Origin: Chryseolinea lacunae
Lineage (GTDB): Bacteria > Bacteroidota > Bacteroidia > Cytophagales > Cyclobacteriaceae
DNA: 64,000 nucleotides
NCBI RefSeq assembly: GCF_016735595.1
Contig: NZ_JAERRB010000005.1
Coordinates: 434,001 to 498,000 of the forward strand
Direction of reading: 5' to 3'
Position 1 is the first letter of the stretch; each line of letters begins with the position of its first letter. The notes under the pieces were generated by a model. The model searched no databases and had not been told where the DNA came from. It worked only from the letters and a program-made list of their open reading frames with translations. A program made the translations under genes and the position numbers. Shown piece by piece: positions 17,270 through 25,886 of the stretch.

Positions 17270-17794
17270 CTAACGTTCGGAAAACGAAAGAAACATTCGA
17301 TGGCTCACATCAAAGTGCGTTTCCGTGACATAATAGTTGTGACTACCAATCACCATAAACCCCGCCTTCCGATAAAAATCAATCGCCCTGTTGTTGCCAA
17401 TCCAGGCATACAACCACATGCCCGATTGGCCATTATCTTTTGCCAGGTTGATATTAAAATTCAGAAGCTGCAGACCGAGCTTCTGTCCATAAAATTCTTT
17501 CCGCAGATAGATCCGGTCGAGCTTGGTCACATTCGCGACACCAATATCCGGATGACTGTCGTTTAAGACAATTTTGGAAAATCCAGCCGACTCACCATTG
17601 TACTGAATGATGTAGTAAATGTTATGGCTATCATGGAGTTCCTCCCGAATCGCCTCGGGGTTATAATTCCTTTCGAGAAACTCAGTCATGACTTCCACCG
17701 AAGAGCTGCCCCGATGAGATTCTTCCACCGCCGTTTTGCCAATGTCGGCAATGGATTGGCAGTCTCTTTCTGTTGCCTGTACAATTGAAATCAT
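17270..17794 (-). CDS. GNAT-family N-acetyltransferase
   Basis: A 174-residue GNAT protein. The acetyl-CoA loop is in LDRIYLRKEFYGQKLGLQLL (motif A, R/Q-x-x-G-x-G/A type), and the C-terminal part WLYAWIGNNRAIDFYRKAGF is the standard motif B with the N-x-x-A-x-x-F-Y-x-x-x-G-F signature. It transfers acetyl from acetyl-CoA to an amine, substrate unknown. It lies downstream of the histidine kinase on the same strand with a gap of about 145 nt. Confidence 0.9.
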   Translation of the reverse strand: MISIVQATERDCQSIADIGKTAVEESHRGSSSVEVMTEFLERNYNPEAIREELHDSHNIYYIIQYNGESAGFSKIVLNDSHPDIGVANVTKLDRIYLRKEFYGQKLGLQLLNFNINLAKDNGQSGMWLYAWIGNNRAIDFYRKAGFMVIGSHNYYVTETHFDVSHRMFLSFSER

Positions 17795-17838
17795 CCGTAG
17801 AATTTTATTAAATGCCTTAACCTATCAAATCACTGAAT

Positions 17839-17879
17839 AACAAACCTACGGTCTAAGATATGAATGGTAAGGGTTTGTT
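17839..17879. repeat. Inverted repeat between kinase and acetyltransferase genes
   Basis: AACAAACC (17839-17846) and GGTTTGTT (17872-17879) with a 25-nt spacer. It could end the kinase message or be a regulatory site for the acetyltransferase; no T-run supports a terminator. Confidence 0.3.
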
Positions 17880-17938
17880 GCGGCAATATTGGGGTTGATC
17901 GCGACAAAGTTCCGAACGTTTTCGATGACATGCCATGC

Positions 17939-20386
17939 TCACACCTGAACAAGCTTCTGGCTTTCCCTGCCAACACCGGTCGTAGCCGACAAGGGATAGT
18001 CTGCACCAAAAACAATTCGCACAATCACCCCGCCATCCGAATGAATGGAAAACTGTCCTTCAATGTCTTCGGTCAGGCCGCGCATCAGTTTGATGCCCAG
18101 GCCTGCCTGGCGGTGGCTCTGAAAATCAGCGGGTAGCCCCATACCATTGTCGGAGATGGTTAACGACACTTTTTTGTGTTCGTCGGCGGTGAGCGATAGC
18201 GAAATGATGTTGCCTTCCAGGGAGCGGGCAAAGGCATACTTTATGGCGTTGGTCACCGCCTCGTTCACAATAAGCCCCAACGGAATCACCTTCGACACAT
18301 CGAGGTATATTTCATTCACATGAATCTGGAAATGAATGTAGCGCCCCAAGTCAAAACTTTTGTCGAGATAGCGAACCAGCTCGGGCAAGTATTCGGCCAT
18401 GTTGATGGTGGTCATGTTGTCGGAGCGATAGAGCTTCTGGTGAATCAGCGACATGGCGTGCACACGATGCTGACTGTCCTGGATGGCCGACAAGGCCTCG
18501 CTGTTTTTCAAAAAGGCCGACTGCGATTCCAGTAAGCTCACAATGGTTTGAAGATTGTTCTTGACCCGGTGATGCATTTCTTTTAGCAACCAGTTTTTTT
18601 CGTCCACCAGGTGTTGCAAGAGCGTGTTCTTTTGTGCGATCAGTTTCTCGGAATTCTGCTTTGCTTTGAACTGCCTGAACAGCAACACGGCGATGGTGGT
18701 CACCAGCACAATGAACACCACAATGATGTTTCGAATCACACCTTGCTGCGCCAGTTCCGCTTCCTGAAGCTTGGCTTGCTCGTTCAGAAACTGAATGTTC
18801 TGATCTTTCAGTTCCAGGTCGGCTTCCTTTTTCTGTGCCGCCAGCCGGGCGCCGTCCAGTTCAATTTCCTTTAGCTTCGATTCTTGTTCAGACACGATCA
18901 CACGCTGATGCAGCAGATCTGCATTTTGGTTGAGCAACTGAATGTCTTTTTCACGCAACAACAAGGCGGCCTCCTTTTTTTCGGTCTGGTATTTCACTTC
19001 CAGGTTTCGGTATTCTGCCATTTTGCTTTTGGCCTCCAGCGAATCTTCGATGTGCTTGCCACGCAGATAGTTTCGCATGGCAGGCAAGAAGGCACCTTTT
19101 GCAGAGTCGATCTTATACTCCAGCAAGTGAATGCCCGACCAATATTCGGTGGGCTCATAGCGATGAATTTTTCGGAGTCTGCTCACATACTCACCGGCCT
19201 TGTCAAATTTCTCCCATTCAACATAGAACCGGATAATGTTAAGATACATCTCCCCTTCTGCCAACACCGTGTTGTAGTAGGGCGGAATGAGTTCGATGGC
19301 CCTGAGCAAATAATTCTCGGCCTGCGCATAGTCTTTGTCGGCCCGGAGGTTCTCGCCCAACGTGGCAAAGTAATACATCGAATCCTGGCGGGCTTCTCGC
19401 GGAAACGCCTGAGCACATTGGCGAAAGTAGGCGTCGCTCTCTTTGTTTCTCCCCAACACATTCTGATAGCGGATGATGCGATTAATGATCGTCCAGTTGT
19501 CGGATTCTTTTTTGGTGTAAGCCTTGCTCAGATTGGCCAGGGCCGATTTGTAGGCATCGATGCTTTTTTCCCATTCCTTCACCGCACCATACATCTGGCC
19601 CAGTTGCAAAAAAGTTCTGTAGCGATCGTAGGGCGAGTCGGTCAGGTTTTGCTGCGCCTGGATGCAATAGGCAATGGCTTCGCCAAAGTCGGAACGCGAA
19701 CGTGCATTGGCAGCCAATTCCATATACATGGCCGCTCTTGAATAGCCGGGGGCACTCCCATGATTTTTCAAAAAGTCGTTAAACACCTGCTGCGCGCGAT
19801 CAAGTTTTCCAAACTTGGTGTAGAGATAAGAGATATACCATATGCGTTCGGCGGCCTGTTGCGTTTTGTCGGGTTGGCGATGAAGCACGCTCATGTTAAA
19901 AGCCCATTCGCAATATTTCAGCGCAGAGTCCAGCAAGGGCAAATCCTGCGGGCTGTTGCGATAGGCCACGGGCGACCAATAATAGTCGCCAATGCGCATC
20001 ACCAGTTTGATCTTTGCCGTGTCGGAGGTGAGGGCGATTAGTTTTTTGGGTTTCTCAAATTCCTTCCGCTCAAAGTGAACGTTGGCACGAAGCAACACCT
20101 GCTCCTGAAAACCTTCCTTATCTTTTAGCCTCTGCGCCAGCACACCGGCCTGGTCAAGAAAATAAAGGGTGCTGTCGAAATGTGGTTTTGTTCGATACAA
20201 ATAGAGGCTGGCAACCTGCAACAACGTTTGCACCCTGTGCTTGGTGGGCGGGGCGGTCTTCAATTCGGCAAGCAAGCCTGGCAACAACTTCTGGTCGAGG
20301 GGAGATGCTCCGGGAAAATATTGCCCGGCGGCCGAAGCACAAATCATCCAGAGAAGCACAAATAGGCTTGGTCGCAGGTTTGCCAT
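17939..20386 (-). CDS. TPR-repeat sensor histidine kinase (HisKA_2 type)
   Basis: An 815-residue protein. It has a signal peptide (cleavage near ASAAGQ), then about 400 residues of tetratricopeptide repeats in the periplasm, a long coiled-coil (LLLREKDIQLLNQNADLLHQ onward), a membrane helix (IIVVFIVLVTTIAVLLF) near residue 565, and a kinase core. The phospho-acceptor His lies in LLKEMHHRVKNNLQTIVSLL, typical of HisKA_2. The ATPase has LGLIVNEAVTNAIKYAF (N box) and ISDNGMGLPADF (G1). No response-regulator gene is adjacent, so its partner is elsewhere. Confidence 0.93.
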   Translation of the reverse strand: MANLRPSLFVLLWMICASAAGQYFPGASPLDQKLLPGLLAELKTAPPTKHRVQTLLQVASLYLYRTKPHFDSTLYFLDQAGVLAQRLKDKEGFQEQVLLRANVHFERKEFEKPKKLIALTSDTAKIKLVMRIGDYYWSPVAYRNSPQDLPLLDSALKYCEWAFNMSVLHRQPDKTQQAAERIWYISYLYTKFGKLDRAQQVFNDFLKNHGSAPGYSRAAMYMELAANARSRSDFGEAIAYCIQAQQNLTDSPYDRYRTFLQLGQMYGAVKEWEKSIDAYKSALANLSKAYTKKESDNWTIINRIIRYQNVLGRNKESDAYFRQCAQAFPREARQDSMYYFATLGENLRADKDYAQAENYLLRAIELIPPYYNTVLAEGEMYLNIIRFYVEWEKFDKAGEYVSRLRKIHRYEPTEYWSGIHLLEYKIDSAKGAFLPAMRNYLRGKHIEDSLEAKSKMAEYRNLEVKYQTEKKEAALLLREKDIQLLNQNADLLHQRVIVSEQESKLKEIELDGARLAAQKKEADLELKDQNIQFLNEQAKLQEAELAQQGVIRNIIVVFIVLVTTIAVLLFRQFKAKQNSEKLIAQKNTLLQHLVDEKNWLLKEMHHRVKNNLQTIVSLLESQSAFLKNSEALSAIQDSQHRVHAMSLIHQKLYRSDNMTTINMAEYLPELVRYLDKSFDLGRYIHFQIHVNEIYLDVSKVIPLGLIVNEAVTNAIKYAFARSLEGNIISLSLTADEHKKVSLTISDNGMGLPADFQSHRQAGLGIKLMRGLTEDIEGQFSIHSDGGVIVRIVFGADYPLSATTGVGRESQKLVQV

Positions 20387-20727
20387 GGCACAGAGAGGGG
20401 TTAGGTATGGTTCGCCGTCAGAAGGCGAAAATAAATTATCCCCCGCTAATTTTCAATGACAGAACCGGCCGTGTGTTGGCTGTTTAAGAGAAATTGCTTG
20501 TGCATGGCGGCAAGGACTAAACTAATTTTCCTTCCGAAGACGTTGCATTGTCACCATTATTTTCCAAACCAACGCGAAGCTTTTTTCCAAAAAGGTGGAC
20601 ATAAAAGAAAGTGCTGCAGATAGCCAGCAGGTGAAATTCATATATTGCGTTGACAAAAGGAAACCCACACTTTGGCACGGACTATACGCCGTTCATCCTT
20701 AGTGTTAAACAATTGACTACAATACGC
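20387..20727. other. Intergenic region without a supported gene
   Basis: About 340 nt upstream of both the divergent kinase gene and the Cys-rich hypothetical. No convincing frame, strong hairpin or consensus promoter was found. It must hold the promoters of both flanking genes. Confidence 0.5.
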
Positions 20728-21207
20728 ATGGCATGTAAGTGCTCGACATATCCAGATTTAGAGTTGATTCGAGAATCAATTGATAAGAGAATTGCCATCA
20801 CAAAGGGCATCAAGAAACAACTGCAATTCCTTTCAGAATCTCCCTCGGGCGATAGCCTTTATAAATGCGCGGTATGCCAGCAGTTGTGGCAAAACAGCCG
20901 TGCCTGGAATTGGGGAAATAAGGAATATGTATTTAAAGTGCCAAACATTGATGTTGCCGATTGGATGATCGAATCCTTTGCCCTCCCTGATCAAATGTTA
21001 ATCTATTCCGCGACAATGAACGACTACTTTAAAAAGAACACACTGGTCGAGTCCGACAAAGGATGTCAAAAGAATGGTTGTGGCAATAACGCCCTCTTGA
21101 ACAATGTCCTTTGCCGTGAACATTTCATTCAAAATCTTCAACAATTCGGACTGCTCACGAAATTTCCCCGGGGCAGAATGTTTAGTCCTTATCTAGTGGG
21201 CTCGTGA
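20728..21207 (+). CDS. Hypothetical Cys-rich protein, possibly zinc-binding
   Basis: About 159 residues from the ATG at 20728 (MACKCSTYPDLELI); the frame extends upstream to 20650 but without typical protein composition. Cysteines occur as CKC near the start, CAVC at about 50-53, and a C-x4-C pair (CQKNGC) followed by C-R-E-H. This pattern suits one or two zinc sites. No family is recognised. It precedes a small membrane protein gene on the opposite strand. Confidence 0.55.
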   Translation: MACKCSTYPDLELIRESIDKRIAITKGIKKQLQFLSESPSGDSLYKCAVCQQLWQNSRAWNWGNKEYVFKVPNIDVADWMIESFALPDQMLIYSATMNDYFKKNTLVESDKGCQKNGCGNNALLNNVLCREHFIQNLQQFGLLTKFPRGRMFSPYLVGS

Positions 21208-21219
21208 AATTTCATTATT

Positions 21220-21402
21220 TTATATTCCCAGGAAATATTCAACGACCGATATGGCTACGATTATCCCCACCGTGGCCAAACAAACCACCCAGCCGGTCCT
21301 GACGTATGACGGGCTGCGATTCACCAATCCGATAACCAAAAAGAAGATCCCAGATGATAGGCCCACGAGTGCTATCAGGACTTTTATAATAATAGAAATC
21401 AT
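21220..21402 (-). CDS. Small two-helix membrane protein
   Basis: A 60-residue protein made of two hydrophobic helices (MISIIIKVLIALVGLSSGIF... and WVVCLATVGIIVAISVVEYF) joined by a short polar loop NRSPSYVRTG. Small hairpin membrane proteins of this kind are frequent in Bacteroidota; no function is known. The composition is strongly membrane-like, which favours a real gene over chance. Confidence 0.6.
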   Translation of the reverse strand: MISIIIKVLIALVGLSSGIFFLVIGLVNRSPSYVRTGWVVCLATVGIIVAISVVEYFLGI

Positions 21403-21720
21403 CTGGCGTGAGAAGTTGATCGCATGATGTACAGGATAAAGTATGGCAATGTAGGATCAACTCAAAAAACTTCCAAATCATTCAGTTCAGCCCTGCCCTA
21501 TTCTTCCATTCCAAATTACGTTCTCAGCATAGCATTCCATCCATTCAACAATGGACAATGTCCACCCCGGAACAACTACTACATTTTTATACTACCGGCC
21601 TCAGTATATTTCAACACGGAACAAACTGCGATCACAGGATCTATCTCCTGTTTTTTTGATGCATACCCCTACCGGTGGAACCGCATTACTTTGCTATTTT
21701 TACTCCCAACTCATAAAACG

Positions 21721-22350
21721 ATGGACAGCCAGCAAATAAAAAATCTAGTCAAAAGGGCATCGAACGATGTTTTGTTTGATGCCATTTATTACAAGCAGTT
21801 CTCTGACGAGGAATTGGTATTTTTTAAAGAAGAAATAAAGTCCAGACGGATTGAACCTGAATTCCTTGCTGAGATCAACAGAAAGGAGTCTCAAAAATCC
21901 AAGATAAAAGAGAACGCTAAAACGCTGCCCAAGGATGATCTGCTGGCGATCGTTGCCTATAACATTCATCAATTCACAGCGGAAGATCTTGCCCTGTTAA
22001 AAAATCACGTGAAAGAAAGAGGATGGGAGAAAGAACTATCGGATCTCATGAAAAAGAAAGAGGCGGATTCAAGGGCGTTCAAAGAGCAGGTAGAGAATGC
22101 CTCGAATGACGTCGAGGACTTAATGGCAAATTTTAACTCTTTTAATGAGAAGCAGTTTCCGGAAATGGCAGCGCGGATTAAAAAAGAGAAGAGAAAGAAG
22201 TCAATCGTCAGCGTTATTGCAGGCACCGTGTTTATCCTGATCGGGGCTGGGCTCACGGCCTGGTCAGAGGGCGGAGTTATTTTCTATGGAGCCATTGTCG
22301 TGGGCATTTTCATGATCATACGGGGTGTGTCCAGCATCTATAAAGAATAG
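21721..22350 (+). CDS. Hypothetical helical protein with C-terminal membrane hairpin
   Basis: About 209 residues from the ATG at 21721 (MDSQQIKNLVKRASND). The frame continues 99 codons upstream but that part is not protein-like. Residues 1-155 are charged helices containing an internal duplication: SNDVLFDAIYYKQFSDEELV and, further on, KDDLLAIVAYNIHQFTAEDL have matching hydrophobic spacing, and a third weaker copy reads SNDVEDLMANFNSFNEKQFP. Two membrane helices follow near the end (IVSVIAGTVFILIGAGLTAW and VIFYGAIVVGIFMIIRGV). Function unknown. Confidence 0.65.
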   Translation: MDSQQIKNLVKRASNDVLFDAIYYKQFSDEELVFFKEEIKSRRIEPEFLAEINRKESQKSKIKENAKTLPKDDLLAIVAYNIHQFTAEDLALLKNHVKERGWEKELSDLMKKKEADSRAFKEQVENASNDVEDLMANFNSFNEKQFPEMAARIKKEKRKKSIVSVIAGTVFILIGAGLTAWSEGGVIFYGAIVVGIFMIIRGVSSIYKE

Positions 22351-22401
22351 CGCCGCGCTTTTAAACATAACTTTCCACACATAACCTTCCACATATTTTT
22401 T

Positions 22402-23796
22402 ATGTCGACCTATACAATTCGGAAGCCTTCATCAAGCGACCAACCTTCATCACAGTTGTTTACAGACCTCTGCACCTTTGTGGGCTCCAGGGCACACGGA
22501 TCGCTGGGTTGGTTTGATACATTCGGCCCTGAACCTGTTCCCGCCGAATGGGACGCCGCCGTGGCAGCACGGGTCAACGCCCACGGTTTCGCCTTCATGC
22601 AACTGCCCGACGGTTCGTTTCTGGTGTTGCTAGATACCGGTGTAACCGCTGCACCACATGCTGTAGCACTTCTTGGTTCGGAAGGAGAAATTCGTACCGT
22701 GGCAAACAGTCCCGAAGAATTTATTTTGCTGTGGTCGTCGGGCGAGACTGGCATTGGCGAACTCGACGACGAAGAAATCAGCGACAGAGCATCACTCCAT
22801 GCCTGGGCAAAAGCGCGCAATGTGCAATTGCCATCCGCAACAGAGTTTGATTTTGGTGCATGGCTGGAGGGAAACCAAACAACAAGCACAACAACAGCCT
22901 CTCCGTCACAGCGCATGCCCACGGCAGATTACCACAAGCTGGGACCGAAAATGCGCGAGCTTGCCGACATGATGGGACGCCGCGCCGACGACGAAGGCCT
23001 GATTGCCTGGATAACGCAAACGCTCGGAAAAAAAATGCCACGCTACACCGCCGACAGCGTAAATGTAGTAGCGCCCAAGGCAGGCCTGGAGCTGGTGTTC
23101 TCGCACAACGTGCTGAATGAAAAGTATCCCTTGCTAAAACGGAGCGCGCGGTCATTCATCCCCTACTTGTCTTATGCGTGGGTGCGGGAGAAAGTCGGTG
23201 AGCCTGTGTTTGGCATCGACCTGAAGAAAGGCACCGAAGCAGATGCCATACAATCGTTGGGACAACCGGATGGCCGCAGGCCACAGTTTATGAATGATGC
23301 AGAGGAAACCATTGCCTACTGGCACCGCGTTGTTGATGCCGCGGCCGAGGTTGTGTTTATCGTGGAATCGGATGACGGCATCGACGTGAAAGTCACGATA
23401 GAATCATCGCGCGCGCTGGAGGAATTTCCGGATATGAGCACAAGTTTGTTCGTGGCGTGGGCCGCCGAAAATAATCTTCTCAATGAAGCAGCGTTTTCGC
23501 AGCACGCTGCGTTGCTGGCCAAAGTGAAAGCACGGCAGGCATCAGGATCTGATCTGGTGAAGGCAGCGCTGCCCCGTGGACTGTGGGATAGTCATTTGGT
23601 GGACAAGCCCGGCCTTCATCGCAAAGCTTATCAATGGTTTCACAACATGGCTGGCCTATGGATAACCGCCGACCTGAAGAAGATATTTGGATCCCGCAAA
23701 GGACCCTATGGCCATGACGAACCTGTGCTTGACGACGACGGTTGGGACAAGGTGGATGCCGCCGCTCCCGCATTTCGAAAACTAGTAGAGAAATGA
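22402..23796 (+). CDS. Hypothetical protein with SUKH-like N-terminal part
   Basis: A 464-residue soluble protein. The first 160 residues resemble the SMI1/KNR4 (SUKH) pattern: GFAFMQLPDGSFLVLLDTG, then PEEFILLWSSGETGI. A Ser/Thr/Gln linker (TTSTTTASPSQ) leads to a second domain at about 175-345 with LGPKMRELADMMGRRADDEG and PDGRRPQF. A third helical part contains KAYQWFHNMAGLWITADLKK. SUKH domains often act as immunity proteins against secreted toxins, but no toxin is adjacent and the match is by eye only. Confidence 0.5.
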   Translation: MSTYTIRKPSSSDQPSSQLFTDLCTFVGSRAHGSLGWFDTFGPEPVPAEWDAAVAARVNAHGFAFMQLPDGSFLVLLDTGVTAAPHAVALLGSEGEIRTVANSPEEFILLWSSGETGIGELDDEEISDRASLHAWAKARNVQLPSATEFDFGAWLEGNQTTSTTTASPSQRMPTADYHKLGPKMRELADMMGRRADDEGLIAWITQTLGKKMPRYTADSVNVVAPKAGLELVFSHNVLNEKYPLLKRSARSFIPYLSYAWVREKVGEPVFGIDLKKGTEADAIQSLGQPDGRRPQFMNDAEETIAYWHRVVDAAAEVVFIVESDDGIDVKVTIESSRALEEFPDMSTSLFVAWAAENNLLNEAAFSQHAALLAKVKARQASGSDLVKAALPRGLWDSHLVDKPGLHRKAYQWFHNMAGLWITADLKKIFGSRKGPYGHDEPVLDDDGWDKVDAAAPAFRKLVEK

Positions 23797-24075
23797 TACA
23801 ACGTGGCCTTCGTTCGAGATTTATCACTCGGTTTTTTTATTCGCTAACGTGCAGACAAAATGAAAGAAGCAAACGAAAAATCCAGGAGTTCACAGAACGA
23901 CAAGTTGAAGATTAAAATTAACTCAAATGACAACCCCTATCCTTCTGCGGATACCCAGCAAAAACTGCTTCAACCTCGCAGGTTGGCTTCCTATTTCATT
24001 GTGCTGATTGACAGCGGCTCCATCACTTACACGACCCAGACTATTTTTCAAGGCTATTCACATGGTGGGCCATCA
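23797..24075. other. Intergenic region with no convincing gene
   Basis: An open frame from 23860 runs on into the antisense of the FecR gene, is low in typical protein character and has no recognisable feature, so I do not call it. Confidence 0.4.
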
Positions 24076-25140
24076 TCATTCGCAACCCGGACCGGTAACA
24101 ACGATTTGAGAATCCATAATTTCATACTTCGCTTCCAGCGTTTTGCAGATCAATCGCATTTTTTCATACAGGGGCATGTCTGCCAGTGAAACGTTCAGCA
24201 CACAATTCTTCATAATTTCTTCGTCATAAACAATGGTCACCCCATAGGCCTCCTCCAGTGATTCAAACACTTCTTTCACCGGCGCATCCTCAAACAAAAA
24301 CTTTCTTTTCACGGCAGAGTTAATCAATGCAGGATTCTCAATCAAAGATTTTGAAAGCGTCGATTCTTCCCTGGAGTAAATAACTTGCTGATTTGGAATC
24401 AACACAACCGTGCTATTGGGATGAGCTTTTTTCGATTTCATTTCTTTCACCGTTTGAACAGAAACCTTGCCGGTCTTGACCTGCACCAGTATGTCGGGTT
24501 CATTTTTGAATGCCCGCACGATAAAACTTGTACCCAGAACGCGGGCCACAACTTTGTCGGCATACACATAGAAAGGTCGTGTTGGTTCCTTTGCTATCTC
24601 AAAAAATCCTTCTCCGTTCAGGGTCACTTCCCTGGCGCTTTCAGAAAACACCCGGGGATATTGCAACGAACTATTGGGCTGAAGCACTACCGAACTACCA
24701 TCCAAAAACATCACTGTTTTTGGTGTCACTCCATTGTTTATCACCGAAATCAAGTCTTGATCATCTTGTGTTGTTTGACCGGATTCGCGAAAAAAGACGA
24801 CCAAACTCAGAACGGCTATTGTCAACACGGCTACGCTTGCTGCCATCCATTTTTTTGAAACAAAAGGCAGCTTCGCTTTTGGCTTTGTGTTCAGTGAATG
24901 GTCAAGTCTGTTCCAAACTTCATCTTCTTCCTTTCTAAGCTGCAAACTTTCGCCTTCACCGTGGATGGCCCCAATGAGACGCTTCGCTTCCATTACCTCC
25001 TCTAGCTTGTCGGGATACTGCATAGTCCACGCACGCCAAAACTGGTCCAATTCCGGATACATGCCTGGATGCCTGGCCCACTTTTCAAATCGCTCATCAA
25101 GGACAAGATCAATTGCTGTATAAGTATTATAGTCTTTCAT
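24076..25140 (-). CDS. FecR-family anti-sigma factor
   Basis: A 354-residue FecR protein: N-terminal cytoplasmic helical part with the W-x-x-W like FEKWARHPGMYPELDQFWRA, one membrane helix (WMAASVAVLTIAVLSLVVFF, about 108-127), then the periplasmic FecR domain (VINNGVTPKTVMFLDGSSVV, VTLNGEGFFEIAKEPTRPFY) and a C-terminal STN-like lobe (FEDAPVKEVFESLEEAYGV). It holds the sigma factor inactive until the SusC receptor signals. It follows the sigma gene by about 65 nt. Confidence 0.93.
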   Translation of the reverse strand: MKDYNTYTAIDLVLDERFEKWARHPGMYPELDQFWRAWTMQYPDKLEEVMEAKRLIGAIHGEGESLQLRKEEDEVWNRLDHSLNTKPKAKLPFVSKKWMAASVAVLTIAVLSLVVFFRESGQTTQDDQDLISVINNGVTPKTVMFLDGSSVVLQPNSSLQYPRVFSESAREVTLNGEGFFEIAKEPTRPFYVYADKVVARVLGTSFIVRAFKNEPDILVQVKTGKVSVQTVKEMKSKKAHPNSTVVLIPNQQVIYSREESTLSKSLIENPALINSAVKRKFLFEDAPVKEVFESLEEAYGVTIVYDEEIMKNCVLNVSLADMPLYEKMRLICKTLEAKYEIMDSQIVVTGPGCE

Positions 25141-25205
25141 TTTATTTTAAAAACGGTCAATATAAAATTGTATCAAATCTTCAACCCACTTCCCAACGCC
25201 GAACA

Positions 25206-25808
25206 TCACCACACCTTGTCTATTGTCCGGCATAGCAGAATCAACCCGAGCAGCGTTATCTGAGAATACTTTCTCAACAATTCAAGCCCGCGCTGAACCA
25301 GATTTCGAGCGGATTGTTCATTCACGTCCAGCTTATCTGCAATTTCACGGTAAGACAATTTATTGTAGAACTTCATCAACAAGGCTTCGTACTGGCGTGG
25401 TGGGAGGTCCTGCATATATTTTCTCAGTTTACGTGTTCGGGCATCATCACACTCGCTCTCAATTATTATTTCTTCATGCGAACTGTCGGCCGCCACACTT
25501 ATCCAATCCGATTTATAGTTAAAGGTGGAGAACCGACGGTGGTTTTGATTATTCAATACGATTCTCCTTTTCAGGGTAGTAAACAAATAGTACCGGACGG
25601 AAGTCGTTGGCTGGAGTTTTTCTCTATAGTTCCAGATATCCAGGAACATATCATGTATGGCATCTTTCACCAATTTTGAACTGGTGAACTTGGTTCCATA
25701 GCGATAGAGCATACCAAAAAGTTTTCGATAGAGCATTTCCAACGACTCTCGATCACCGCTTTTTATTTTGAGCCAAAGACTCTCGTCTTCATCAAACATT
25801 GAATGCAT
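25206..25808 (-). CDS. ECF RNA polymerase sigma factor
   Basis: About 200 residues (ATG at 25808; a GTG at 25817 adds three residues). Region 2 is LWLKIKSGDRESLEMLYRKL through VKDAIHDMFLDIWNYREKL. Region 4 is MQDLPPRQYEALLMKFYNKL followed by SYREIADKLDVNEQSARNLV. It belongs to the FecI-like ECF group paired with FecR and a TonB receptor. Unusually for this type of locus, it lies downstream of SusC/SusD rather than upstream. Confidence 0.93.
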   Translation of the reverse strand: MHSMFDEDESLWLKIKSGDRESLEMLYRKLFGMLYRYGTKFTSSKLVKDAIHDMFLDIWNYREKLQPTTSVRYYLFTTLKRRIVLNNQNHRRFSTFNYKSDWISVAADSSHEEIIIESECDDARTRKLRKYMQDLPPRQYEALLMKFYNKLSYREIADKLDVNEQSARNLVQRGLELLRKYSQITLLGLILLCRTIDKVW

Positions 25809-25886
25809 AGTAGCCACTGTTAACCTGAAATAAGGAAGCCCCGGCAGGTTTGCCGAGACTTCCTTGTTATCAGGTTTGTCTTTTGT

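Noticed and set aside
18884-19741. A 285-codon plus-strand frame opposite the histidine kinase
   Set aside because: The kinase on the other strand has full TPR, HisKA_2 and ATPase motifs; the antisense frame has none.
23860-24189. A 109-codon plus-strand frame
   Set aside because: Its last third is antisense to the 3' end of the FecR gene, and the rest has no recognisable pattern.
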